A program made the position numbers and the translations under genes. The notes below the pieces were generated by a model. It worked only from the letters and a program-made list of their open reading frames with translations, was not told the origin of the DNA and did not search any database. A stretch of 58,778 nt of DNA from Promethearchaeota archaeon (GTDB lineage: Archaea > Asgardarchaeota > Lokiarchaeia > Helarchaeales > RDOG01): positions 1 to 58,778 of the forward strand of contig RDOG01000024.1 in assembly GCA_011365055.1 (NCBI GenBank), read 5' to 3'. Below, in pieces: positions 36,041 to 45,090 of the stretch (positions are counted from its first letter, which is position 1; every line of letters begins with the position of its first letter).

Positions 36041-36312
36041 TGCTAGCTCCATTTGAAGAACTCATAAATAAGCTGGAAGGCGACCAAGGAGACTTTATTC
36101 AAGTTATTAAAGAAAATTGTACAGCTTGTAAAAAATGTTTAATCATATGCCCGGTAAATTTATGGTACATGGATGGTCAAAAGGTAAATATTAGAGATAA
36201 TTACAAGGATCTTTGCTTGGAATGCGGGGGTTGTTGGCAAGTTTGCGAATATAATGCAATAAAATTTCAATTTCCAAAGGGTGGAACTGGAGTTATCTTT
36301 AGAAGAGGCTAA
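36040..36312 (+). CDS. fixX: FixX-like ferredoxin
   Basis: A 90-residue ferredoxin with two full iron-sulfur sites: Cys27, Cys30, Cys33, Cys37 and Cys59, Cys62, Cys65, Cys69. The ending FPKGGTGVIFRRG is the FixX signature. It starts inside the stop of the FixC-like gene (TAATG), so the two are translated together and the proteins probably form a complex. This is the last gene of the acyl-CoA ligase cluster. Confidence 0.88.
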   Translation: MLAPFEELINKLEGDQGDFIQVIKENCTACKKCLIICPVNLWYMDGQKVNIRDNYKDLCLECGGCWQVCEYNAIKFQFPKGGTGVIFRRG

Positions 36313-36388
36313 ATTTTTCTTAAAAAAAATTTTAAAGAAAATTTTATACTTTTTTTTAATCCATTTTTTATTTATAGGAGAGGCAAAA

Positions 36389-37153
36389 ATGCAGCAGAAT
36401 AAGAAAATTCTAGTAATTCTTTTATGCTCAGTTTTTATGGTGAGTATATTCACTCTATTTTTTCCGCAAACATCTGCAGCACCAACCGACAGTTATAAAG
36501 TCAAGGTTGGTGATTAGTTTATCCTAAAAATAACAGAATCAAATAATCCAATTTATCCAGTTGGGAGACAAACCAAAATAGAAATTAATGAAATCAATAG
36601 CACCTTTGCTTATGAAGCGTTTTGCGATACAGTATGGGGTTCAATATCTCGATGTAATTTAACCCATCCAACTTGGGAACTCGTAACGAATACGACACTT
36701 GCATTTTATAATATTTCGGCACCTACTCTTCAAAATATGGGAGGTTTTTTTGGTGCTTATTTTAGTCCAATTAATTTAACAGCATTTAATTATTCAATGA
36801 ATGTAAGCGCACTATATAGAGGATTTAATAATTCGGGATGGACAGGAGGTTCGAGCATGACTTTCTCGTGGTGGAATGGGTCAACATCGGGTGAGGGGCT
36901 AGGCAGTGGAGCCCAGAAATTAGTAATTACGTTGAATAGCCAATATTTTCTATTAAAGCGTGCGGAATATAAATGGATTGAAGGTCAATGGACAATAGAT
37001 TATGTTGTAGATTTGATTTCATCAAGCTATGATACTATTATAACACCACAAATTCCAGGATTTGAGTTCTTTTTTGTAGTTGCTACTTTACTTGGATTGA
37101 TAGTGATAAGTATTAAAAGTAAAAACAGTAATAAACTCAAATATCATCCATAA
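36389..37153 (+). pseudogene. Secreted, C-terminally anchored protein interrupted by an in-frame TAG
   Basis: Reading from ATG at 36389 (TAGGAGAGG just upstream), a signal peptide of about 30 residues leads to YKVKVGD and then TAG at 36515-36517 (codon 43). The same frame stays open for 211 more codons to TAA, with a normal beta-rich ectodomain holding N-glycosylation sequons and a C-terminal PGFEFFFVVATLLGLIVI membrane anchor. In related secreted proteins I recall VGDEF at this place, so GAG to TAG is one base away. Either it is a recent nonsense mutation or TAG is read through. The family is not recognised. Both halves make sense only as one gene. Confidence 0.7.
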
Positions 37154-37294
37154 TTTTTTTTTATACCACTTTGAATGCAAATATGTAAATTATAGGAATA
37201 AAATTCGATATAATGTTTTTTTTAACCAAAATTCTTATCTTATTATAACAAAATATTCTAATAATGACAATAGAGTTATAGGAAATGAATTTTA

Positions 37295-37864
37295 TTGAAT
37301 GAAAAATTGGAGAAAAATGTAAATCGGTTTATAAAAATAAATGATGGTAAAGAGTACGTCATTCAAAAGTCATATGAGAAGAAAAATCCAACCAAAGTTG
37401 AATTTAAAGAAATAGATTCTAAATATTTAGATATTTATTATGATTATAGTTCTTATACAGCCCAGTTCATTTATAGCCTATTCATATTATTAATAATAAT
37501 GCCGATTGCAGGTTATATAATGTTCATTTTTTTTAGAACATCCATTGAAACCATTATATTTGCAATTATTGTTATTATAATAATTCACATTATTGGTATT
37601 TTATATGTAAAATTTCATTCTTTTGAATTCATTTTTGATAAAGAAAATGATACTTTTATTGAAATTAAAACTATTTTAGGAAAAAAAAGAGAAGAATATT
37701 TTAAAGTATCGGAAATAGAACAATTAAATACCGAGAAAATATACCAGACGTTTGAAATTTCAATATTGATGAAAGATAAACAGTTCATTAAATTATATCA
37801 TACCCAAGACGAGGCTGAAGCTAATGATTTTGCCTCAGAGGTTAAAAATTTTCTAAACATTTAA
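37295..37864 (+). CDS. Membrane protein with helix pair, possible PH-like domain
   Basis: A 189-residue protein. Two membrane helices (about 55-80 and 83-105) lie in the middle, between a short basic N-terminal part and a C-terminal beta-rich part (FEFIFDKENDTFIEIKTILGKKREEY, KQFIKLY). This pattern recalls bacterial PH-like membrane proteins such as YdbS, but I cannot confirm it. The start is TTG, since the nearby ATG runs into a stop at once. Function unknown. Confidence 0.55.
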   Translation: MNEKLEKNVNRFIKINDGKEYVIQKSYEKKNPTKVEFKEIDSKYLDIYYDYSSYTAQFIYSLFILLIIMPIAGYIMFIFFRTSIETIIFAIIVIIIIHIIGILYVKFHSFEFIFDKENDTFIEIKTILGKKREEYFKVSEIEQLNTEKIYQTFEISILMKDKQFIKLYHTQDEAEANDFASEVKNFLNI

Positions 37865-37920
37865 AACAAAATAAATAAATAGCAAATAGATTTTAATTTC
37901 AATATTAAGGTGTGACGATC

Positions 37921-38379
37921 ATGAACATACGTATTTATAAAATGGACGATTATAAAAAAGTTAAAGCATTAATGGAAGAATTCACAAAAGAAATGGGTTC
38001 AGATTTTGAAGAAAAAAGGTTTAAATCTTCCCTCAATCGCAGATACGGTGATAGCTTAAATAATAAAGGGATGATTATAGCAGAAGAGGGGGATAAAATT
38101 ATGGGAATGGTTATGTGTGAGGTCCTCGTAAGCAGCAGTACCGTTGAGACTTATGGAAGTATTGTAAATTTTGTGGTTGCAAAGGAAGCAAGATATAAAG
38201 GAATTGGTAATGCGCTAATTGAAGCCGCAGTAAAATTTTTCACTGAGATGGGTGTAAAAAGGATAGAAACTAATGTTAGGGATATTGAAAAGGAAGGGAA
38301 GTTATTCATAGAACGATATCAGTTCAGGAAAAAATATATTGTCTTAGAAAGAGATATCGATAATATATATGTTGATTAA
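37921..38379 (+). CDS. GNAT family N-acetyltransferase
   Basis: A GNAT acetyltransferase of about 152 residues. It has the acetyl-CoA-binding region VAKEARYKGIGNALIEAAVKFF (the R/Q-x-x-G-x-G/A loop reads RYKGIG) and the ending RYQFRKKYIVLERDI. It transfers an acetyl group to an amine, on a protein or a small molecule. ATG at 37921 has AAGGTG 8 bases upstream; the GTG at 37912 lies inside that site. It overlaps the convergent lipoate ligase gene by 4 bases. Confidence 0.9.
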   Translation: MNIRIYKMDDYKKVKALMEEFTKEMGSDFEEKRFKSSLNRRYGDSLNNKGMIIAEEGDKIMGMVMCEVLVSSSTVETYGSIVNFVVAKEARYKGIGNALIEAAVKFFTEMGVKRIETNVRDIEKEGKLFIERYQFRKKYIVLERDIDNIYVD

Positions 38380-39176
38380 TTTTCGCTTGGAATAAAGCAA
38401 GAGCCGAATTCAGCCAGATTCTCTGATTTTTGAAGAATCCAACTGTTTTTAGCATATTTTTCTTTTCTCAATTGCTCAGATAATTTGAATTCTTCTTTAT
38501 TTAATTTCTTATTATTAAATTTTACATTCCATTCAACTTTTATTGTTTCAATGATCTTGTTCTCGAGAATATCAAATGAGAGATCTTGTTTCATCTCGTT
38601 TTTTAGAGAAGTAGGGATAAGTTTTTCATCCACTTTTGGATCATCTAGCTTTAAAATCTTTGAAGTAATAAAAAAATTAAAATCCAAAAGAATGATTGAA
38701 TGAAATAAAAAAGCATTTTTCAAAATATAAATACCATTTCCTACAATTTTACGGCCATTCACAGATATATCAGAATTTTTATTATATTTGGGGTTTAAAT
38801 CTAATCTTTTCAGTGTCTTAATTAATATATTAGAGAAATATTTAAATTTATCAGATAATTTTAATGGTATTTTTTCATTTAATCTCACGAAAAATGATAA
38901 ACCCATCTGAGAATGTTTGTGTGGATACCCTATGAGAATTGCTGCACCTCCTGTTAATCTTCTATTGATATCAAATTGATTTTTTTGAATGAAATTTGTA
39001 TTCAAAACATTCGTAGTCTGATTTATTCCTAATATGACTGCAGGAGGAGTGAAATAATTGAATTTTAAGATGTTCTCCGTTCCTTTTTCATCTAAATTTT
39101 TTAATAAAACTTCATCTATGGAAAGATTTGAGGCTGCATTCCTTGGTGAATCTTTTATTAATCTCCATTTTTCCAT
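38376..39176 (-). CDS. lplA: Lipoate-protein ligase A family
   Basis: A 266-residue member of the lipoate/biotin ligase superfamily that attaches lipoate (or octanoate) to carrier proteins. RRLTGGAAI (72-80) is the lipoyl-AMP-binding loop and GRKIVGNG (about 141-148) contains the catalytic Lys143. The two radical SAM genes directly upstream on the same strand complete an archaeal lipoate-making module. It may transfer octanoyl or lipoyl groups to GcvH or to 2-oxoacid dehydrogenase E2, neither of which is in the window. Confidence 0.85.
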   Translation of the reverse strand: MEKWRLIKDSPRNAASNLSIDEVLLKNLDEKGTENILKFNYFTPPAVILGINQTTNVLNTNFIQKNQFDINRRLTGGAAILIGYPHKHSQMGLSFFVRLNEKIPLKLSDKFKYFSNILIKTLKRLDLNPKYNKNSDISVNGRKIVGNGIYILKNAFLFHSIILLDFNFFITSKILKLDDPKVDEKLIPTSLKNEMKQDLSFDILENKIIETIKVEWNVKFNNKKLNKEEFKLSEQLRKEKYAKNSWILQKSENLAEFGSCFIPSEN

Positions 39177-39185
39177 GATTTCTCA

Positions 39186-40196
39186 TCAAAAGTTATTCAT
39201 TCTTGTATAAATTTCCGCACAGCACGTGTCATTAAAATGGAGTTGTAATCCCTTATCTTCTGCATAATCTGCAGCCTCTTGAGACAAAAAAGCTATTCCA
39301 TTTAAACCAGAGTCAATTGCCTGTAGATCTGATCCTACACGATAATCACCGATAGGACGAGCACACCCAAGCGTAATTGGTGTTTTAGGAAGACTTAATC
39401 TACTAATTACGAAAAAACGGGATACATTTTCAATAGATAGCGGTGTAACACTTTCCATGCGAGAACCCTCAAATGGCTTTAAAATCACTAGGACTAGAGC
39501 ATTTGGATTTGACTGTGCAATCATTTTTAGGGCTTTAAACTCACCCTTTAATACACCATAATTTAATCCTAAGATGATATGTGGTGTAAAAGGTATTCTT
39601 TTAGTTTTTAATAATTGTAACGCGTGATCAAAATCAGCTATCGTCTTATCTAAATGATATATTTCTTTAATAGTTTCATCGTCTCCAATCACATCAAACA
39701 TAACAGATTCAATCTTTATTTCAGACAATAAATTTATTAATTCTTCATTAGGTAAACCAGTATGTAAAAATATTTTCATTTTTAATTTTTCTGTAATTTC
39801 CTTTAACGCATCCATATGATCCCATAAGGGTACGTTGCCATTTTTAGTGGATCCACCACTAATGAGTAGATTTTCACATCCTTTTAGTTTATTTTGTTCT
39901 GCTATTGAAAGTAATTCACGGGATTCTTTTGCTGAATGCATTGACTCTAGAAGTTTTCCGTTACAATGATCACATTTTAACGCGCAAGAAGTCCCCGTCA
40001 CGCTGATTGAAACAAATTTATTCCTATTTTGTTTATAATATTGATCAATTCCATAATAAATCATTGAAGGAGAATAGCAATAAAGATTTTTGCCAAATTT
40101 ATTTATCCTTAGATTAAAAGCATCTTGTTGATACGTTAAAAATTCTTTATAAGGGCAATTCCAAATCTGTTCAATTAAATCATTAATAGATGACAT
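39186..40196 (-). CDS. Radical SAM protein, lipoyl synthase subunit (LipS1/LipS2 type)
   Basis: A radical SAM protein of about 336 residues with the iron-sulfur motif CALKCDHC (Cys71, Cys75, Cys78), a biotin-synthase-like barrel and a Cys pair near the C-terminus (DTCCAEIY). With the adjacent radical SAM gene and lipoate ligase it forms the gene set of the two-subunit lipoyl synthase described in Thermococcus, in which both proteins are needed to insert sulfur into octanoyl carriers. Which one is LipS1 or LipS2 I cannot say with confidence. ATG at 40196 is preferred to a TTG that would overlap the previous gene by 35 bases. Confidence 0.82.
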   Translation of the reverse strand: MSSINDLIEQIWNCPYKEFLTYQQDAFNLRINKFGKNLYCYSPSMIYYGIDQYYKQNRNKFVSISVTGTSCALKCDHCNGKLLESMHSAKESRELLSIAEQNKLKGCENLLISGGSTKNGNVPLWDHMDALKEITEKLKMKIFLHTGLPNEELINLLSEIKIESVMFDVIGDDETIKEIYHLDKTIADFDHALQLLKTKRIPFTPHIILGLNYGVLKGEFKALKMIAQSNPNALVLVILKPFEGSRMESVTPLSIENVSRFFVISRLSLPKTPITLGCARPIGDYRVGSDLQAIDSGLNGIAFLSQEAADYAEDKGLQLHFNDTCCAEIYTRMNNF

Positions 40197-40209
40197 ATAA
40201 ATATCAGAC

Positions 40210-41313
40210 TCAATTATCAGAAATGAATACTTCTGCCTTATCAATAGTTCTTACATAAGAATTTGGATCATAATCTTCTAATTGTTTTTTAATTAACTCT
40301 ATATCTTTTTCATTCGGTTTGAAAGGAAAGTTTCGAGTTTCACCCATGTGAGATTGAAACGGAGTGCAATTTGCAAAGGGTCGGTTGCAAGCTACTTCTA
40401 AGGTCTTTCCAGAACATCCAGAGGTCATAAATGCTTTTCCTTCTCTAATAACTTCATCTAATTTAAGACTTGATAATCCAAAATCAGTAATCATTCCCCT
40501 ATCATTAAAACCAAATTTTTCATAATGAGATAGTTTTTTAGAAATAAGATACCGTGCTAATTGAATGCGTCTATAATTACCAATTCCTGGCTGATTTCGT
40601 GACTCCAATTCTGAATATGGTTCAGGAAAGAATGAAAACAGATGAACTTGAACCCCTAAATCTTGTAATATTTGAAAAAATTTTACCATTTCTTCTTCAG
40701 TCTCATCCATTCCAGTAATTAAATGGACACTCACATTTTCTGGACCAAATATTTCACGTGATTTTAATAAAATATCCCAATATTTATCCCATTTATGCGG
40801 ACCTTTTACACCAGAACCCCGATATTTATCAAATAGCTCAGGATTAACAAGGTCTATCGCAACACCAACTTTATCTGCACCCGCATTTTTTAATTTCCAG
40901 AGCCAATCTTTATTCACTAATGTCGGTGCTATTAAACCTGAAATTAATTTGCCAGTATTTTCGTGAATTTTTTGTACTACAGTTAAAGTATCTTCTTTAC
41001 ACCTCGCATTGGTTATCATCGAAACGCAAACTCGTTCAACATGAGGAGCGATATCAGAATTTAAAGCGTTAATAATATCGTCTAGGGAATGTGTAGGCCA
41101 ATCAACCCGGATGAATGATTTTTCGGCATGAGAAGAAATAATTTCTCTTTTTTTATTTAATCCGCAATAAGCACAAGATGCTTTGCAACCATTTTCATAT
41201 GTCATAAGTAAATTGATACAAAATAATTTTGCATCTCGATAGAAATTGCCTTCTTCAAATTTTAGAGTCATCGCTGCTGCTAAACTCATTTGTAGATACT
41301 CGGGGCTATCCAT
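40210..41313 (-). CDS. Radical SAM protein, lipoyl synthase subunit (LipS1/LipS2 type)
   Basis: A 367-residue radical SAM protein of the biotin-synthase-related kind. It opens with SLAAAMTLKFEEGNFYRDAK and the motif CKASCAYC (Cys43, Cys47, Cys50). A later Cys set (SGCSGKTLEVACNRPFANC) may hold an auxiliary cluster that donates sulfur. It lies 13 bases upstream of the second radical SAM gene, and both lead into the lipoate ligase gene. As a trio they match the archaeal LipS1/LipS2 plus LplA module. The start is ATG. Confidence 0.82.
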   Translation of the reverse strand: MDSPEYLQMSLAAAMTLKFEEGNFYRDAKLFCINLLMTYENGCKASCAYCGLNKKREIISSHAEKSFIRVDWPTHSLDDIINALNSDIAPHVERVCVSMITNARCKEDTLTVVQKIHENTGKLISGLIAPTLVNKDWLWKLKNAGADKVGVAIDLVNPELFDKYRGSGVKGPHKWDKYWDILLKSREIFGPENVSVHLITGMDETEEEMVKFFQILQDLGVQVHLFSFFPEPYSELESRNQPGIGNYRRIQLARYLISKKLSHYEKFGFNDRGMITDFGLSSLKLDEVIREGKAFMTSGCSGKTLEVACNRPFANCTPFQSHMGETRNFPFKPNEKDIELIKKQLEDYDPNSYVRTIDKAEVFISDN

Positions 41314-41452
41314 GATTAATCCACAAACCTTATACTTATTTAATTCTGATAATTTAAGTTAAATTTAGAATTATATATTTTATTATTTTCCATGAAATTT
41401 AGATTTGATAATTTAGTAATCAAAAACACTAATGCTTAAACAATTTGGTGAA

Positions 41453-42304
41453 TTAATTCATTTTTTTATGTTCTTCCCAAAAAGATATGAAAATAATAGG
41501 AATAATGCAATAAAGGATATAGGTTAGCACCATCAAATGATACGAAAATCCACCAAATACGTCAGTAAATTCAAATGCTATTTCAGTATTTATCGTTGAA
41601 AGATCCGTAAATATTGTCATCATTAATTGCATAGAAATGTAAGGAAGGTTAAAGAAAGGTATGAATAATTTATTACCAGGTAGCAACACAGGCATAAAGA
41701 AAGGTGAAAGCACGTAACAAAGAAACACCATAATAGCTACAGTATAGATCCCTCTATTCGTAAGAGAATTAAATAAAAATATAATAGAAAGATAAGCAAT
41801 AGAGGTAAGAATTCCAGTCATAAGGGCTAACATTAATGAGGGTACGACGTTTAGAACTTCAATATATGGATAAAAAAAGAATCCAGAAAAAAACATAAAA
41901 ATAAAACAAATTAGAATAACAAAAAAATTCAATATCAAGGAACTCAAATACTTTCCGAGAAAAATGACTCTTTTATATACTGGTTGTACGAATAATAATA
42001 ATCCAGTCTTTTTTTGATACTCAAAAGATAACGAATCCGCACTAAAAATAATGGGAAATAATATTATTGTGTAAGACATTATTGGGATATTTGAAAGATA
42101 GTATATTTTTATTGAATTAAAAATAATATTCCCTTGAAAAATCAAATTCATTATGATAGGAAAAAAAATGTATAATAAAGTAGGAATGATTATCGACAAA
42201 GTAAGAGATAGCTTAAATCGTTTGCCTTCCAAAAATTTTTTCATTTCATATTTAAATACAGTACCCATCTGTCTTAAGCTTGGTGGAAGTTCAGTTTTAA
42301 TCAT
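41453..42304 (-). CDS. ABC-2 type transporter permease
   Basis: A 283-residue membrane protein with six predicted helices after a cytoplasmic N-terminus, the build of ABC-2 export permeases. It overlaps the upstream ATPase gene by 8 bases, so the two form one transporter. The cargo cannot be told; drugs, lipids and peptides are all possible. Confidence 0.82.
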   Translation of the reverse strand: MIKTELPPSLRQMGTVFKYEMKKFLEGKRFKLSLTLSIIIPTLLYIFFPIIMNLIFQGNIIFNSIKIYYLSNIPIMSYTIILFPIIFSADSLSFEYQKKTGLLLFVQPVYKRVIFLGKYLSSLILNFFVILICFIFMFFSGFFFYPYIEVLNVVPSLMLALMTGILTSIAYLSIIFLFNSLTNRGIYTVAIMVFLCYVLSPFFMPVLLPGNKLFIPFFNLPYISMQLMMTIFTDLSTINTEIAFEFTDVFGGFSYHLMVLTYILYCIIPIIFISFWEEHKKMN

Positions 42305-43235
42305 TTTTATCCTCTTTTTCGGTCAATTTTAAGTATACTTCTTCTAGGCTAGCTTCCTTCGGTATGAATGATTCCATTTCTAGACCCAATTCAAAAAATG
42401 ATTTCATTATTTCTCTTAATTCCACTTTTTCATTGTCATATGTTATTAAGAGCATTGTATTTGCCGACTCTACTGAAAAAATATAATTTAAGGCATTTAG
42501 CTCTCTCAATATATCTTTTGAAATCGGTTTGGAGATATTAATTTGAATTTTATTCAATTTAATCAATTTTCTAATATTTTGAATAGAATCATGCTTGAGT
42601 ATCTTCCCCCTATTTATTAAAATTATTTCATCACAAATCATTTCTATCTGAAATAATATGTGAGATGACAAGAATATCGTTTTATTTTTTTTCATTTCTA
42701 AAATAATATTTCTAAAATCGGACATTCCCCTCGGATCTAATCCTAAAGTTGGCTCATCAAGTATTAAAATCTCAGGATCAGCTAATAGCGCTTGAGCAAG
42801 ATTTAACCGCTGTCTCATCCCAGTAGAAAATTTACCAATTTTTTTATCAATGAAATTATCAAGTTTTACTAATGTCAGAACTTCTTTCACCCTCCTATTT
42901 AAATCACTTTTATTGATACCTCTTAATTCACCAAAGTACATAAGTATTTTTCGAGGAGTAAAATAAGGATAAGGAATAGGTTCTTCAATTATAGCTCCAA
43001 CATTTTTCAGGGCATCTCTATGATTTTCTTGCACGTTGATTTCATTAATATATGATTCACCACTCGAAGGATTAATTAAGTTAGTTAATATCTTCATTGT
43101 AGTGGTTTTTCCTGAACCATTAGGACCTAAATAGCCCACACACCTGTTATTCCTTATTTTAAAAGTAATTCCATCCAAAGCTATATTATAATCAAATTCT
43201 TTTATTAAATTACGTGTCTCAATACAATATTTCAT
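42297..43235 (-). CDS. ABC-2 transporter ATP-binding protein
   Basis: A 312-residue ATPase with Walker A GPNGSGKTT, the signature STGMRQRL, Walker B ILILDEPTLGLDP and switch His in FLSSHIL. A C-terminal extension of about 80 residues is usual for DrrA/CcmA-type exporters. It leads a two-gene operon with the ABC-2 permease, the genes overlapping by 8 bases. ATG start. Confidence 0.92.
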   Translation of the reverse strand: MKYCIETRNLIKEFDYNIALDGITFKIRNNRCVGYLGPNGSGKTTTMKILTNLINPSSGESYINEINVQENHRDALKNVGAIIEEPIPYPYFTPRKILMYFGELRGINKSDLNRRVKEVLTLVKLDNFIDKKIGKFSTGMRQRLNLAQALLADPEILILDEPTLGLDPRGMSDFRNIILEMKKNKTIFLSSHILFQIEMICDEIILINRGKILKHDSIQNIRKLIKLNKIQINISKPISKDILRELNALNYIFSVESANTMLLITYDNEKVELREIMKSFFELGLEMESFIPKEASLEEVYLKLTEKEDKND

Positions 43236-43473
43236 TTAATTTTTTCACCCAACCTTGGATATACCCCCTATCAGAGAGAAATTTTAAAAATAAAATACTA
43301 TTTCCTTAATAAAAAACAGATCTTATTAATGATATTGGTATGAATGTTGAGAAGTATATTTAATTAATAAAAAAAAATTGGTATGTTATTTAGATAGAGA
43401 ATTTTAAAATCCTTAACAGAATTTATCAAAAATCAATAATTTAGATATAAAAAAAATGAAAGTAAAAGAGGTT

Positions 43474-43995
43474 TTAACAACCTTTTGAAGCTTTTAAGAT
43501 GTTCATGGCATTAGAACGCCAGCTTTTCCGTCCCATTTCCCACATTGCACCCGCTTTATTTTCCCCTTTAAGTTCTCGACCAATAAATTTCTGACCATCA
43601 GGAATTTTTGTATTCATGGCAACAAATGAACCTGCTCCGACAAGTGCATCATCACCAACCTTAACACCTGTCATAAGAGTTGATCCAATACCTACAACGG
43701 AATTGCTTCCAACAGTGCAACCGTGGACAAGACATCCGAATCCAAATAAATTATTGTCTCCAATTTTTGTTTTGAATCCATCCGCGGTATTAATCATAAC
43801 ATTATCTTGGATAACATTATTTGCTCCTATCGTTACTTTACCAAAATCGCCTCTAATAATAGAGCCCTGATATACAACGGTTTCTGGCCCAATAGTAACG
43901 TCTCCTATGATCCATGCGCCTTCTGAAATCCAACAAGATGGATCTATCGAGGGTGCTTTTTCTTTTTCTTTTTTCGTAATTGAAATTATAGGCAT
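43474..43995 (-). CDS. Left-handed beta-helix (hexapeptide) protein related to gamma carbonic anhydrase
   Basis: A 173-residue hexapeptide-repeat protein resembling gamma-class carbonic anhydrases and their YrdA/PaaY relatives. Repeats run from ISEGAWIIGDVTIG to VGAGSFVAM. The family's three zinc-binding histidines should fall in IxHT, GHGA and VHGC; here the first reads INT and the second FGFGC, and only the third (VHGC) keeps its His. Ordinary carbonic anhydrase activity is therefore doubtful. ATG at 43995 has GGTGA 5 bases upstream and replaces the TTG at 44007. Confidence 0.8.
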   Translation of the reverse strand: MPIISITKKEKEKAPSIDPSCWISEGAWIIGDVTIGPETVVYQGSIIRGDFGKVTIGANNVIQDNVMINTADGFKTKIGDNNLFGFGCLVHGCTVGSNSVVGIGSTLMTGVKVGDDALVGAGSFVAMNTKIPDGQKFIGRELKGENKAGAMWEMGRKSWRSNAMNILKASKGC

Positions 43996-44345
43996 ATTTT
44001 TCACCAAAATTTAATTATCATTTATTTTATTTACCCATAACTTAAATAGATTAATATTTTTTAATTTAATAAAAATATATATTACATCCCAAAAAACGAT
44101 AAATAAATTTTTTCCATATAATCTATCTTACATCATATACTTTATTAAAATCGTGAGATTTAAAAATAAATTCACATAAAATAAATAATAAAAAGGAATT
44201 ATTAATAATTAAAATGGTCTGAATTCATCCAGAATTTAGAACTTTTCAATTATAATAAATTATGATCCATAGCATATCTATATAGCAAAATTTTAAATTA
44301 GAAATATTCAACGTTAAAAAAGTCAAATCATATTTGGTGAAAAAA
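43996..44345. other. Divergent non-coding stretch
   Basis: About 350 AT-rich bases between the divergent hexapeptide protein and ACD beta-subunit genes. It must contain both promoters. No coding frame, RNA-like fold or strong palindrome was seen. GGTGA at 44336-44340 is the ribosome site of the ACD gene. Confidence 0.45.
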
Positions 44346-45047
44346 TTGCCGATAAAAGAAATAGAAAATGCACTTAAAGAGAATCGGTTAGCATTAATGG
44401 AGCATGAAAGTAGGGAAGTAATAGCTTCGGTTGGGATTGACCCCGGTAAATACGCAATAGTTAATAGCGCTGATGATGCAGCTAAAGAAGCAAAAAAAAT
44501 AGGATTTCCAGTCGTTTGTAAGATAGCAAGTCCCGATATTATTCACAAAACGGATGCTGGTGGTATTAAACTAAACCTAAATAGTGAAGCAGAAGTGAAG
44601 CAAGCATTCGATGAGATAATGAAAAATGCAAAAAATTATAAGGCAGATGCAAAAATAGTTGGTATGAATATACAACCAATGGTGAAAGAAGGAATTACTG
44701 AAGTAATTATTGGTATGACAACCGATCCACAATTTGGACCTGCTCTAATGTTTGGTCTTGGTGGTATTTTTGTTGAAATTTATAAAGATGTTAGCTTTCG
44801 TGTCTGTCCTATAACTGAATTTGATGCTAATGAAATGATTAAGGAAATTAAAGCTTTTCCGTTATTGGATGGATTTCGAGGTCGTCCAAAGGCTGATATT
44901 AAAGCTATTGTCGACATTCTAATGAAACTGTCAAAATTATCTATCGAGAATGAAGAAATCGATCAAATTGATTTGAATCCAGTTATTGCATTACCAAAAG
45001 GTGCAGCAATAGTGGATGCAAGAATAATTTTAAAAGAAAAAAAATAA
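44346..45047 (+). CDS. ADP-forming acyl-CoA synthetase, beta subunit (ATP-grasp)
   Basis: The small subunit of an ADP-forming acetyl/acyl-CoA synthetase, which makes ATP from acyl-CoA at the end of archaeal fermentation. The ATP-grasp domain shows SPDIIHKTDAGGI, FGPALMFGLGGIFVE and IDQIDLNPVIA, the pattern of the family. The alpha subunit is not in the window. TTG at 44346 is chosen because GGTGA lies 5 bases upstream, as in neighbouring genes; TTG at 44334 or GTG at 44337 would add three or four residues. Confidence 0.88.
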   Translation: MPIKEIENALKENRLALMEHESREVIASVGIDPGKYAIVNSADDAAKEAKKIGFPVVCKIASPDIIHKTDAGGIKLNLNSEAEVKQAFDEIMKNAKNYKADAKIVGMNIQPMVKEGITEVIIGMTTDPQFGPALMFGLGGIFVEIYKDVSFRVCPITEFDANEMIKEIKAFPLLDGFRGRPKADIKAIVDILMKLSKLSIENEEIDQIDLNPVIALPKGAAIVDARIILKEKK

Positions 45048-45090
45048 TTTCAAATATTTTTTTTCCCTTAACTAAATAATTGGGGGATTT

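Noticed and set aside
43474..43995. Active gamma carbonic anhydrase
   Set aside because: Two of the three zinc-binding histidines are replaced.
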